From the NCBI GenBank assembly GCA_944320385.1, contig CALUHH010000001.1, forward strand, positions 1 to 64,000: a stretch of 64,000 nt of DNA, given 5' to 3'. The notes beneath the pieces were generated by a model. It made no database searches and was not told where the DNA came from. It saw only the letters and a program-made list of their open reading frames with translations. Each line of letters begins with the position of its first letter. The first letter of the stretch is position 1. Origin of the DNA: an uncultured Atopobiaceae bacterium. GTDB lineage: Bacteria > Actinomycetota > Coriobacteriia > Coriobacteriales > Atopobiaceae. Shown here one piece after another: positions 48,839 through 57,775 of this stretch. A program made the translations under genes and the position numbers.

Positions 48839-50809
48839 TTATGCCGAGCAGCAGGCGGTCACCCAGGAGATGAGGTTGGCCGTCGCCGAGCCGGAGCGCT
48901 CCGCGAGGACGTGGCCCTGGCCCCAGACCGGGGTGTGCGCGATGTCGGTGACGCCGTCGTACTTGCGCAGCGCGTACACGATGTTGGAGGCGGTGGCGAG
49001 CGGGGCCTCGGTGTCGAACAGGCCCTCGTTGACGCGCCAGTGGGGCGCGACGCTCGCCTGGCCGTAGCCCTCGTAGTGGCCGCTCAGCCAGAAGAGCGGG
49101 TTCATCAGGGCCACGCGCGTGGCCATGTCGGTCTCGAGGGAGTCGACCTTCTCGAGGTCCTCCTCCCAGTCGAGGTCAAGGCCCTCGGCCCAGTCCTCGC
49201 AGGCCTCGTAGGCGTCGAGGTTGTCCTGGACGAGGCTCCCGGCGATGGCGTCGAAGTGCAGCGTGGACTCCTCGCCGATGCCAAAGAGCTGGTTGGTGCG
49301 CGAGCTGCGGTCCGGCTGGTCGAAGGGCGACGCGGCGAGCGCGGCGGGACGCAGGTTCACGACGAAGTCGCGCAGGCTCGAGACCGAGACGCTCATGGTG
49401 CGGTGGTTGTAGTTGATCCACCAGCCGCCGGCGTTGAGCGCGGCGAAGTAGCTCTGCGCGCTGTCATAGATGGTCGACTGGACCTGGGCCACGCCGGAGA
49501 GCGTGGTCTGGGCGGAGTCGGTCGCGGCGTCGTCAGCGTCGGACGTCGCGTCGGCGGCGACCGCAGCGTCGTTGACAGCATCGCCCACCTGCTCCTGGCC
49601 CGTGCCGTCGGCGGTCGCCCCGGAGGGTGCGGGCGTCTCGACGGCATCCGCCTCGCGCGTGGCCACGAGGTTGGGGTCGCCGGGGAACGTGGGGTCCTCC
49701 AGGCGCTGTGGCGTGTAGGCATATGGGAACGCGGTGTTCTGGACAAAGTGCGTGGCCGCCTCGTCTATGCCGGCCATCAGGGCGTTTGCGTACGAGCCCA
49801 TCGAGTAGACGCCGGTCTCGGTCTCGTCGAGCGTAAGCTGGGCGTCATCGGCGTCGCGCAGGTCCATCTCGTTGACCCAGGCGCCGTACGCACCGGCGAG
49901 GTCCTGGGAGAGGAGGCGCGTCCAGGTGCCCTCGGCGCGCGTGGCGTCGTCGGCATACTGGCCCTGGCCCCACTCGTAGGCCGCGTCGGCAACGTCGAAG
50001 GAGGTGACGGGACACCACGAGGCGCTCCCCGCGATGGCGTCGGAGACCGCCTTGCCCTCGGCGTCGTGCGTGATGGCGCCGATGGAGTCGAGGTAGGGCT
50101 CGAAGGGGGCGGCGTCGCCGGAGGCGCCGAGCACCGCGCTCAGACCGCCGCCCGCGCCAAAGCCAAAGACGAAGACGCGCCCGGTGTCGCAGGGCAGGGC
50201 GGCGTCGTTGTAGCGCAGGTACCTGACGGCGGCCTTGAGGTCCACGACCGGCCAGGGGGAGCCGCCCGGGAAGAGCTCGTCGGAGCCCGATGCCGTGTCG
50301 TAGCCCGCGGAGCGCCCGCGGAAGCCGGCGTAGACGTAGATGCAGCCGGCGTCCATGTAGGGACCCAGGCCGTCGAAGGCGTAGCTGGTGGGGCTCGCCT
50401 GCGCCGCGAGGGTGCCCGTGTTGATGGGCATGAGGACGGGCGCGGTCGAAGCGGTGAAGCCTCCCACGACGGCCTTCTGGTTGACGGTGCAGGTGTAGGT
50501 GGAGCCGTTCTCCTCGGCCGTGAAGTACGCGCCGGGGACAAAGATCGCGAGGGACTCGTAGGTCTCGGTCGCCGGGGACAGGCAGTAGCGCAGGCCCAGC
50601 TGATAGTAGACGTCGTTGTCCTCGTCGTAGCGCCAGGCCGAGGGGTCGAGCGCCAGCGACTCAAACTCCGCCAGGTCGACGGAGGGGTCGGGGGACTCGG
50701 GGTCCTCGGTCGGGGGCTGCTGGGGCTGCTGCGTCGGGGCGCATCCCGCCAGCCCGACGGCGGCGCCCGCGGATGCCAGCGCGAGGAACTCTCGTCTTGT
50801 GAAGCCCAT
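48839..50809 (-). CDS. Tannase-like alpha/beta-hydrolase lipoprotein lacking the nucleophile
   Basis: 656 residues. A signal with twin-arginine-like TRREFLALASAGAAVGLAGC ends in a lipobox Cys. The body resembles subtype B bacterial tannases / feruloyl esterases: GFRGRSAGYD, DLKAAVRYLRYN and then VFGFGAGGGLSAVLGASGD. In active enzymes this last segment contains the nucleophile in G-x-S-A-G-G; here the Ser is Gly (codon GGC). The C-terminal His region VWGQGHVLAE is kept. A low-complexity Ala/Asp-rich insert lies near residues 425-450. It may bind rather than cleave its ligand. ATG follows AAGGAGG. Confidence 0.75.
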   Translation of the reverse strand: MGFTRREFLALASAGAAVGLAGCAPTQQPQQPPTEDPESPDPSVDLAEFESLALDPSAWRYDEDNDVYYQLGLRYCLSPATETYESLAIFVPGAYFTAEENGSTYTCTVNQKAVVGGFTASTAPVLMPINTGTLAAQASPTSYAFDGLGPYMDAGCIYVYAGFRGRSAGYDTASGSDELFPGGSPWPVVDLKAAVRYLRYNDAALPCDTGRVFVFGFGAGGGLSAVLGASGDAAPFEPYLDSIGAITHDAEGKAVSDAIAGSASWCPVTSFDVADAAYEWGQGQYADDATRAEGTWTRLLSQDLAGAYGAWVNEMDLRDADDAQLTLDETETGVYSMGSYANALMAGIDEAATHFVQNTAFPYAYTPQRLEDPTFPGDPNLVATREADAVETPAPSGATADGTGQEQVGDAVNDAAVAADATSDADDAATDSAQTTLSGVAQVQSTIYDSAQSYFAALNAGGWWINYNHRTMSVSVSSLRDFVVNLRPAALAASPFDQPDRSSRTNQLFGIGEESTLHFDAIAGSLVQDNLDAYEACEDWAEGLDLDWEEDLEKVDSLETDMATRVALMNPLFWLSGHYEGYGQASVAPHWRVNEGLFDTEAPLATASNIVYALRKYDGVTDIAHTPVWGQGHVLAERSGSATANLISWVTACCSA

Positions 50810-50965
50810 CGGTCCTCCTTGCGCGCGGGTGCGCGGCGACCGCTTGCCGCTCCCCGCCTCGTGGGATAGCTCAACGCAGCTAGTATTGTACGCGTACGCC
50901 CTCGCGCGCGGCGGGCCCCGCGCAGGAACCATCAATTGCCAATACGGGCCCGGGCGGAGGTCCCC

Positions 50966-51310
50966 ATGTTCGGATTCAGACGGTCGCGAGAAGAGGCGGA
51001 GAAGGCCCCGGCGGCGCCCCTGCCCGAGGACGCGCGCCGGCTGCACCTGCGCTTTGTGGGGCAGGTCCAGGGCGTGGGGTTTCGCTGGACCTCCACGCGC
51101 GTGGCGCACGACCTCGGCCTCACCGGCTGGGTGAGAAACGAGCGGGACGGCTCCGTCACGGCGGAGATCCAAGGGGCGGCCGCCCACGTGGGGGCGTTCT
51201 TCCCGCAGATGCTCGAGGCGTACCGGCGCTACCCGATCAGCTACACAGTAGAGGAGCGCGAGGACATCCCCCTCGTCGAGGGCGAGGAGGACTTCGTGGT
51301 GCGCTACTAG
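50966..51310 (+). CDS. Acylphosphatase
   Basis: 114 residues; the last 90 are a standard acylphosphatase with VGQVQGVGFRWT (catalytic Arg) and GWVRNERDGSVTAEIQG (catalytic Asn). It hydrolyses acyl phosphates in the cytosol. The N-terminus has about 22 extra charged residues. ATG at 50966 follows GGAGG. It is divergent from the tannase-like gene. Confidence 0.92.
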   Translation: MFGFRRSREEAEKAPAAPLPEDARRLHLRFVGQVQGVGFRWTSTRVAHDLGLTGWVRNERDGSVTAEIQGAAAHVGAFFPQMLEAYRRYPISYTVEEREDIPLVEGEEDFVVRY

Positions 51311-51555
51311 GCGCCCCCCTCTCCCAACCCACGCGCCGCCAGGCGCCGCCCGCGCGCCGTTGCACGCGCGCCCGCCGAGCCGCGGGGCCCCGGCGCCCCT
51401 CCCGAAAGACGACAGATGTTAGAATCCGGGGCACCCAGGGCCGCCGACCATCCGCTAAAAGCGACGGGCAGTATCCCGGAATCGACCGGCCGGCGGCGCG
51501 ACGCCCCCGGCCGCCGCAGCCTCGACCCCAGCCAGAGACAAGGAGGGACCGTGAG

Positions 51556-54135
51556 ATGAGAAGACGGACCTTGGGACTGCTCTGCGCCCTGGCGCTCTGC
51601 CTGGGCCTGACGCCCGCCACGGCGCTGGCGGCAACGGTGGAGAATATCACCTATCTGGACGAGAGTGGAACACAACAAACCGCTGCCAGTGCTACACAGG
51701 TTACAAATAGTGATACCCAGTGGACAAATGGTTGGTATGTAGCACAAGGCGACATCACCATCGACCAGCCGGTTACGGTCAGCGACAAAGTGTATCTGAT
51801 TTTGGAGGACAGCTGCAACCTTACCGTGAACGGAGGTATTCTGTTAACAAAAGGCAGTAATATGTACATCTATGCGCAGTCCACCGAGAAAGAAACGATG
51901 GGCTCTCTGACCGCCAACGGCACGGACGCTGGTATCAAAGAAATATTACCAGGGACGCCTTCTTTGACAATTACTGGCGGCAAGATATCAGCGAGCGGCA
52001 GCGATGTGGGAATCTCTGCCGGTTCCCTTACTATTACGGATGGTTATGTAAGTGTCTTGGGAACCGGCTATCATGATACAAGTATTTCTGTTATGACCGC
52101 TACTATTTCCGGCGGATTTGTGGATCTCCATGGGGACTTTATTGGAACTCTTTCCACTGGCACAGACGGTCATGCAGTGATTTCTTCCACTGGTGAGATT
52201 AACAACATAGCAGAAAATTGCAAAGGCTTGTTTTTAATACAAAATGAGGGAAAAATCTACGGAGATACATTTACTTTGACACAGGATCTCAACATTGCGG
52301 CTAGTACTAGTAATATTAGGGTGACTGTGGGGGAAGGTCAAACCCTGACGCTCGATAATGGAGTGACCTTAACTATTCCTCAGTACGCAACTTTAACGAA
52401 CAATGGCACTTTGAATAACAATGGAACCCTGAACAACACCGGCACCCTGAACAACACCGGCACCCTGAATAATGCTGGCTCCATTATCAACAAAGGTACG
52501 CTGACCGGTGAAGTGGGCGGCAGCGGTACGGTTACTCCGAAGATTACCACCGATAGCCTGTCAGACGGTACAGTGGGCGAATCTTATACTGCAAAGCTGC
52601 AAGCCACCGGCAACAACATTACATGGAGTTCCAGCGATAAGCCTGAATGGTTGACGCTGGATACCAGCACCGGCGCGATCTCCGGCACCCCCACCACGGC
52701 GGACACCTACACCTTCACCGTGACCGCCGCCAATGACGCCGGCAGCGACAGCAAGGAATACACGCTGACCATCACGACGGTCCCCGTCACCGGCGTGACG
52801 CTGGACAAGACCTCGCTCTCCCTGTACGCCGGCGGCACCGCGACCCTGACCGCCACGGTGGAGCCCGATGACGCCACCAACAAAAATCTGACCTGGTTCA
52901 GCGATGCTGAAGGCGTCGCCACCGTGGACGGAAACGGCAAGGTGACGGCCGTCGCCCCCGGCACCGCCATCATCACCGCCGCCGCTGCGGACGGGAGCGG
53001 CCAAAAAGCCACCTGCACGGTGACCGTGAGGCGCTACGTCCCGCCCGCGCCCGCCAAGACCCCGAGCCAGCAGGCGCTGGACAAGATCGAGGCCGCGGAC
53101 GACGGGGGCACCGTGACCGTCAGCCTTTCCGCCGGCGACACCGTGCTGGACGCCGAGGTCTTCGAGGCGCTGGCGGGCAGGGACGTGACCCTGGTCGTGG
53201 AGCTGCCGGGCGGCGCCGCGTGGGCGGTTGACGGGAGGGACGTCCCGGAGGGCGCGGAGCTCGCCGACATCGACATGGGCGTCACCATGGGCGCCGACGC
53301 CATCCCCGCCGACGTCGTGAACGCCGTCACCGGGGAGGCGGGCACGGTCCAGCTCGCCCTCGCCCACGACGGCCCGTTCGGCTTCGAGATGACGCTGACC
53401 GCTCCCGTCGGCGCCGAGGGCGCCGGCCTGTGGGCCAACCTCTACCGCTACGACGAGGCCGCGGGCAGGCTGGTCTTCCGGGCGTCCGCGAGGGTGGGCG
53501 AGGACGGCACCGCCGCCCTGCCCTTCGACCACGCCAGCCAGTGGGCCATCGTGCTCGACACGGTCAGCCACGAGCTGCCCTTCTCCGACGTCTCCCCCGC
53601 CGACTGGTTCGCCAACCCGGTGGGCGTGGCATACCGCGCCGGCCTCATGACGGGCTACTCCGATGGCTCCGGCCTCTTCGGGCCGAATGACGAGCTCACC
53701 CGCGCCCAGGCGGCGGCCGTGCTCTGCCGGGCCCTGGGGGCGGGCGCCGAGGCCCCGGCCTGCGGCATGGCCGACGTGGACCCGGGCGCCTGGTACGCGG
53801 GGCCCGTCGACTGGGCGGTGTCCTCCGGCCTCATGGTGGGCTACGGCGACGGTACGGGCCGCTTCGGCGTCGACGACGCCCTCACCCGCGAGCAGCTCGC
53901 CGTCGTGCTGTGGCGCGCGGCCGGCTCCCCTGACGCGGGCGCCTACGACGGCTCCGCCTTCTCCGACGGCGGCGACGCCTCGGGGTGGGCCGAGCCCGCG
54001 CTCGCCTGGGCGGTAAAGACCGGCGTGCTCGGGGGCTCCGACGACGGCTCCGGCGGCACCGAGCTGCGCCCGACGGCGGCCATCACGCGCGCCGAGGCGG
54101 CGACGATGCTCGCGAGGAGGCTCGTGACGAAGTAG
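51556..54135 (+). CDS. SLH surface protein, second chimeric member
   Basis: 859 residues. A signal peptide (1-25, ending ALA) is followed by a lower-GC beta-helix-like payload (about 26-330) with tandem GTLNNN/GTLNNT units, an Ig-like putative domain (about 330-412), a BIG2-type domain (VTGVTLDKTSLSLYAGGTATL, about 413-495), the same pre-SLH domain as the protein at 4857 (about 500-675) and three SLH repeats. The DNA changes from roughly even base composition to very GC-rich near 52.7 kb. It should be held on the wall by its SLH repeats. The ATG has AAGGAGGG ten bases upstream. Confidence 0.85.
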   Translation: MRRRTLGLLCALALCLGLTPATALAATVENITYLDESGTQQTAASATQVTNSDTQWTNGWYVAQGDITIDQPVTVSDKVYLILEDSCNLTVNGGILLTKGSNMYIYAQSTEKETMGSLTANGTDAGIKEILPGTPSLTITGGKISASGSDVGISAGSLTITDGYVSVLGTGYHDTSISVMTATISGGFVDLHGDFIGTLSTGTDGHAVISSTGEINNIAENCKGLFLIQNEGKIYGDTFTLTQDLNIAASTSNIRVTVGEGQTLTLDNGVTLTIPQYATLTNNGTLNNNGTLNNTGTLNNTGTLNNAGSIINKGTLTGEVGGSGTVTPKITTDSLSDGTVGESYTAKLQATGNNITWSSSDKPEWLTLDTSTGAISGTPTTADTYTFTVTAANDAGSDSKEYTLTITTVPVTGVTLDKTSLSLYAGGTATLTATVEPDDATNKNLTWFSDAEGVATVDGNGKVTAVAPGTAIITAAAADGSGQKATCTVTVRRYVPPAPAKTPSQQALDKIEAADDGGTVTVSLSAGDTVLDAEVFEALAGRDVTLVVELPGGAAWAVDGRDVPEGAELADIDMGVTMGADAIPADVVNAVTGEAGTVQLALAHDGPFGFEMTLTAPVGAEGAGLWANLYRYDEAAGRLVFRASARVGEDGTAALPFDHASQWAIVLDTVSHELPFSDVSPADWFANPVGVAYRAGLMTGYSDGSGLFGPNDELTRAQAAAVLCRALGAGAEAPACGMADVDPGAWYAGPVDWAVSSGLMVGYGDGTGRFGVDDALTREQLAVVLWRAAGSPDAGAYDGSAFSDGGDASGWAEPALAWAVKTGVLGGSDDGSGGTELRPTAAITRAEAATMLARRLVTK
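52399..52503 (+). repeat. Tandem 18-bp repeats in the SLH payload
   Basis: About six units of 15-18 bases encode NNGTL, NNNGTL, NNTGTL, NNTGTL, NNAGSI and INKGTL. Units 3 and 4 are identical in DNA. Confidence 0.8.
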
Positions 54136-54224
54136 CGGACCGCGGCCCGGGGCGCCACGTCGTGCCCCGGGCCGCGTCGCCCGGACGCCGGTCGCCCTTC
54201 TCGGCCCTCCCCGGACGCCTCAAC

Positions 54225-54251
54225 AAAAAAAGACCCGTCCTTGCGGACGGG
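54225..54251 (-). terminator. Terminator of tRNA-Phe
   Basis: On the minus strand CCCGTCC, loop GCAA, GGACGGG is followed by a run of seven Ts after TC, 13 bases past the tRNA 3' end. It also faces the SLH gene. Confidence 0.9.
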
Positions 54252-54263
54252 CCCAGACAGTTC

Positions 54264-54339
54264 TGGTGGCGGGGAAGGGAGTCGAACCCCTGACACGGGG
54301 ATTTTCAGTCCCCTGCTCTACCAACTGAGCTACCCAGCC
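54264..54339 (-). tRNA. tRNA-Phe (anticodon GAA)
   Basis: 76 bases including encoded CCA. The D arm GCTCAGTTGGTAGAGC, anticodon arm GGGGA-CTGAAAA-TCCCC and T loop TTCGACT fold normally. The anticodon is GAA. The acceptor stem GGCTGGG/CCCCGCC has one U-C mismatch at 4:69. It has its own promoter and terminator. Confidence 0.93.
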
Positions 54340-54355
54340 ATTTGGTGCGGGAATT

Positions 54356-54383
54356 ACTATACCAAACTCGGCGCCGCTGTCAA
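54356..54383 (-). promoter_or_regulatory. Promoter of tRNA-Phe
   Basis: On the minus strand a perfect TTGACA (54378-54383) and TATAGT (54356-54361) are separated by 16 bases. Transcription would begin about ten bases before the tRNA. The -35 overlaps the end of the zinc-ribbon/FHA gene. Confidence 0.85.
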
Positions 54384-54865
54384 AGACTTTTTTCCATCCG
54401 GGACGAGGCGCGCGTGACGCCCGTGCTCGGCGCGGGGCCCGTCATCACGAGCATGCAGCCGCAGACGTCGACGCCCTCCCCGTAGGGGACCACGACGCGC
54501 CCCTCCATCGCGCGCCCGTGATAGGTCGCGGGGTTCGACGGGCAGAGGTCCGCCACCTCCATGCCGTCGGGCGTGGGCGTGAGGCGGACCCGGCACCCCA
54601 GCGCGGCGACCGAGCGGAGCACGACGTCGTTCTCCCCGCCGCTCCCGACGCCGGCGCCGAGCTCCCCCACGGGCAGCCACGCGTCGAGCGCCGCCGTGCG
54701 CACGACCACCCCCGTCTCGTCCGCGTGCCGCAGCTCCAGGGGCGACCGCGCGGGCCGCGGGGCGGCCGCGTCGCGCGAGAAGTCGTACAGACAGCCGTAG
54801 CAGACGCCCATGTCCGCATAGAGCTCCGCGCCGCACCGCGGGCAGCGCCTCGTCGCATATCCCAC
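54380..54865 (-). CDS. Zinc-ribbon and FHA-like protein
   Basis: 161 residues. The N-terminus has a zinc ribbon (CPRCGAELY ... GVCYGC). The rest resembles an FHA fold with GSGGENDVVLRS and later SNPATYHGRAMEG, lacking some usual FHA residues. FHA domains read phosphothreonine. It is the last gene of the Tad operon, 13 bases after the DUF192 gene. Start is GTG with GGAGGG. A kinase partner is not in the window. Confidence 0.7.
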   Translation of the reverse strand: MGYATRRCPRCGAELYADMGVCYGCLYDFSRDAAAPRPARSPLELRHADETGVVVRTAALDAWLPVGELGAGVGSGGENDVVLRSVAALGCRVRLTPTPDGMEVADLCPSNPATYHGRAMEGRVVVPYGEGVDVCGCMLVMTGPAPSTGVTRASSRMEKSL

Positions 54866-54878
54866 AGCCTCTCCCTCC

Positions 54879-55241
54879 TCACAGGGCGCCCACGCCGTCA
54901 GCGCTGATGGACGCCGCCCACAGGTGCTCCCCCTCCGCGAGCCACTCGCCCTCCCGGGCCGGTCGCTCGATCACGCAGCGCGCCCGCGAATGGGCGCGCA
55001 CCTGCCCCGGCCCGACGCCCCGGCAGACGAGAAGGACCTCTCCCCGCTCTCCAATGAAGGCAAGGTCAAGCGCATAGCGCATGCCAAACGTATGCACCGA
55101 CGAGCAGAGCGTGAGCATCACGGGCGGGGCGTCCGGCCCCGTGCCGAGAAGACCGTGCAGCCGCTCCCGCCACGTGGAGAGCACCGTGACCTCGAGCTCC
55201 TCCCCGGGGCGCTCGCCGCAGAGGAGGCGCGCCGCGGGCAT
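54879..55241 (-). CDS. DUF192 family protein
   Basis: 120 residues. The pattern WRERLHGLLG, LTLCSSVHTFGMRYALDLAFI and then VLLVCRGVGPGQVRAH is DUF192, usually a small exported or cytosolic protein of unknown function found beside Tad pilus genes in many Actinobacteria. It starts directly after the TadE-like gene stop, with no gap, so it is translationally linked. No signal peptide is seen. Confidence 0.85.
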   Translation of the reverse strand: MPAARLLCGERPGEELEVTVLSTWRERLHGLLGTGPDAPPVMLTLCSSVHTFGMRYALDLAFIGERGEVLLVCRGVGPGQVRAHSRARCVIERPAREGEWLAEGEHLWAASISADGVGAL

Positions 55242-55721
55242 CTACGTCACCACCCCGGGGCGATACCGGTCGACCACGAGCTCGCGCTCGTGCCTCAGGG
55301 AGAGCGGCGCCTCGTAGGTGACGCCCGGCATCCTGAGCAGCCGCGGCCAGGGACGGTAGATGAGCGTGCACGTGTACCGCGTGAGCAGCGGGGACACCGC
55401 GAAGGTCGCGTCCTTCTCGCCCTCGCCCACCGCGCTCGCGCTCACCTCCACCTCGCAGGTGTCCTCGCGCCCGAGCGCCTCGGCCAGGGCCGAGCGCACC
55501 TCGTCCACGGCGGCGATCTGCGTCTGCTCCCCGGCGGGCGCCACGCCGTGCGATACCACGGCGTCGAGCGCGGCCTGGTCGAACGCGGCGCACGCCTCGA
55601 CAAAGCCCATCAGGTTGAGCACGATGAGCGCCACGACGATGACGACCGGCGTCACCACCGCCAGCTCGACCGTCATCTGTCCCGCGCGGCCCCGCCCGGG
55701 CAGCGCGGCCCCCGCGCTCAC
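55242..55721 (-). CDS. TadE-like minor pilin 1
   Basis: 159 residues. The prepilin-type junction is RAGQMTVELAVV, with Gly at -1 and Glu at +5, followed by one helix (VTPVVIVVALIVLNLMGF) and an external domain. Start is GTG at 55721 behind GGGAGGGG, overlapping the stop of the TadG-like gene by four bases. It should sit in or below the Tad/Flp pilus. A longer upstream frame lacks a site. Confidence 0.82.
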   Translation of the reverse strand: MSAGAALPGRGRAGQMTVELAVVTPVVIVVALIVLNLMGFVEACAAFDQAALDAVVSHGVAPAGEQTQIAAVDEVRSALAEALGREDTCEVEVSASAVGEGEKDATFAVSPLLTRYTCTLIYRPWPRLLRMPGVTYEAPLSLRHERELVVDRYRPGVVT

Positions 55722-57775
55722 GCCGCCCCTCCCAGCTCGGAGAGGTCGATGGTGAGCGGGATGCTCAGGTCCGTCCCCGGAATCGGGAGCTCGGCCACCG
55801 TGAACTCGTCCGTGCCCACCTCGTCCGTGAGCCACAGGCCCACGGAGCGGGCAAAGTCCTCGGCAGACCCCGCGTCCGGAAGGGCGGAGACCAGCTCGCG
55901 GACGGAGGCGGCCTGGTCAAAGCCCGCCTGGTCGAGCACCTCCTGCGAGTTCACCAGGACGGGCTTTCTCAGCCGCAGGTCCACGGGCTCCAGCCCCGCG
56001 TCGCTCATGACCTGCTTGAGCTGGCCCTTGAGCCACGCCCCCACCGTCCCCCCGAGCACCCCGTCGAGCTTGTCGAGAAACGCGCCACCCTGCTCAGCCA
56101 CGCTCCCGTACGCGGAGCCGTAGCCCACGAGCAGGCTTCCCCAGAGGTCCATCACGCCGTCGAGGGCGCCGCCGAGGACGGAGTCCCCCGCGGAGAGCGA
56201 CTCGAAGAAGCGCGAGAGCACGTTGTTCTCCTCGGTCGAGGGGTCCGGCGCCAGGACCGCCGCGGACACCGCCGCCCCCTCGGGCAGCTCCGCGGAGGAG
56301 AGGAACGCCGCGGTGAGCTCGGACGGGACGGCCTCTGCGGCATCGCGCGCGACCACCGCGACGCAGCCCCACGCGCCCGGCGGGCACAGGGACGGTCGCG
56401 CTACGCTCAGCTGCTCGAGCGCCAGCGAGAAGGACTCCTCGCCCTCCTCGGCAAGGCCCTTGAGGCGTGCCTCGAGCGCCACCTCCTCGTTTCTCGCCTG
56501 CTCGTAGTCCTCCGAAGCCTCCACGATGATCCGCCAGTGGTGCTCGAACCCGTTGGCGATCGAGGTCGACGCGGACGCCACCCGCCCGAGGTCGCCGACG
56601 TCCATGCGGCACTCCGCGCAGCGCGCAACCGCGCCGGAGTCCACCTCAGCGACCGAGGCCGTGCCCGCCGCCGCACCCGTGGCGCCGGGACACAGCGTCG
56701 AGGAGTGGAGGGTGCGCCCGCCCTCCTCTGCCGTGCACGGCCAGCGAGCGTCCGTGTAGAGCGTGGTCGCACGGGTCTGCTCGGCGTTTCTCGGCAGGCT
56801 CGGGAGGTCGATGGACACCGTCCCGTCGGCGAGCTCCTGGTAGGAGCCGCCCCTCACCTGCTCGAGCGCGTACTCGTAGAAGGCGAGCCGGCAGGCGGAG
56901 TCGGTGATCTGCTCGGCCGTCGAGCCGGCCACCCGCTCGGAGGAGAGGCGCGCCGCATAGTAGCTCCGCGCCCGCAGGAGCGGGGCGGCGAAGGTCCATC
57001 CCGCGACGCTCGGATAGCTGGGGTTGAGGGTGCCCCCAAGAGACGCGAGGGTGGCGGCGCGCTCCCGCAGGCAGTACGGCGAGGAGCCGCAGTCCGCCAT
57101 CCACCCGCGCTCGAGCGCCTCCTCCGCCCTGCGGCGGGCCTCCTCCATCTGATCCGAGACCGCGCCCATCTCGTCGGAGAGCTCGGCGAGGCGCTCGTCG
57201 TCCACCTCCTTTCTCAGGCCCGAGAAGTCGGACCGGGACTCAGAGGGAAACGGCAGCGCGCAGCCCGCATAGGAGACGCCGCCCGTGGCGTTTGCCTCCA
57301 CGCAGCTGGCGGAGTTGGCCACGATCAGCAGCGGGAGCGTCGCCTCGAGCCGTTCGATGCCGTCGGCCGCCGTCCGCGCGAAGTCGCGGCGCGCGTCGAG
57401 TATCCTGCCTCCCGCCTGCGTGATCTGCGCCCCCGTGGCGGAGAGGCCCGGTACGCACGACACGACGAGCCCCGCCCCCAGGACAACGATGCCCGTGAGC
57501 CCCATGCTGAGCACGCACGCGTCGACCACCTGCGTCACGGTCGAGAAGGCCGCGACGGCGTTCTGCCCGGCCATGGCGCAGGCGTCCGCCACGCGCTGAA
57601 CCTCGGACGACCTTCCGGCGACCCACGCCGCGCTCGCCGAGGCAAACACGAGCGACAGGCTCAGCACCAGCGCCACCGCGACGCCCACCGTGGTGAACCC
57701 GTCCTCGCTGTCCCTAAAGAGCGACAGGACGGGCGCGCCGACGCGCTCAGTCCCAGACCCCGATCCACTCCGCAT
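55718..57775 (-). CDS. Large TadG-like pilus-associated protein
   Basis: 685 residues. A short leader with DSEDGFTTVGVAVAL resembles a prepilin cut site without the +5 Glu and is followed by a helix. A second hydrophobic stretch (about 95-118) comes next, then a long external part with several Cys residues, an acidic coiled-coil (AELSDEMGAVSDQMEEARRRAEEALE, in pieces) and further helices. It is much larger than a typical TadE. Position between two TadE genes suggests a surface or assembly component. Start ATG at 57775 follows GGGGGAG. Confidence 0.7.
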   Translation of the reverse strand: MRSGSGSGTERVGAPVLSLFRDSEDGFTTVGVAVALVLSLSLVFASASAAWVAGRSSEVQRVADACAMAGQNAVAAFSTVTQVVDACVLSMGLTGIVVLGAGLVVSCVPGLSATGAQITQAGGRILDARRDFARTAADGIERLEATLPLLIVANSASCVEANATGGVSYAGCALPFPSESRSDFSGLRKEVDDERLAELSDEMGAVSDQMEEARRRAEEALERGWMADCGSSPYCLRERAATLASLGGTLNPSYPSVAGWTFAAPLLRARSYYAARLSSERVAGSTAEQITDSACRLAFYEYALEQVRGGSYQELADGTVSIDLPSLPRNAEQTRATTLYTDARWPCTAEEGGRTLHSSTLCPGATGAAAGTASVAEVDSGAVARCAECRMDVGDLGRVASASTSIANGFEHHWRIIVEASEDYEQARNEEVALEARLKGLAEEGEESFSLALEQLSVARPSLCPPGAWGCVAVVARDAAEAVPSELTAAFLSSAELPEGAAVSAAVLAPDPSTEENNVLSRFFESLSAGDSVLGGALDGVMDLWGSLLVGYGSAYGSVAEQGGAFLDKLDGVLGGTVGAWLKGQLKQVMSDAGLEPVDLRLRKPVLVNSQEVLDQAGFDQAASVRELVSALPDAGSAEDFARSVGLWLTDEVGTDEFTVAELPIPGTDLSIPLTIDLSELGGAA

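Noticed and set aside
52399..52503. CRISPR or intergenic minisatellite
   Set aside because: The repeat is coding, in frame and part of a beta-helix-like segment of the SLH protein.
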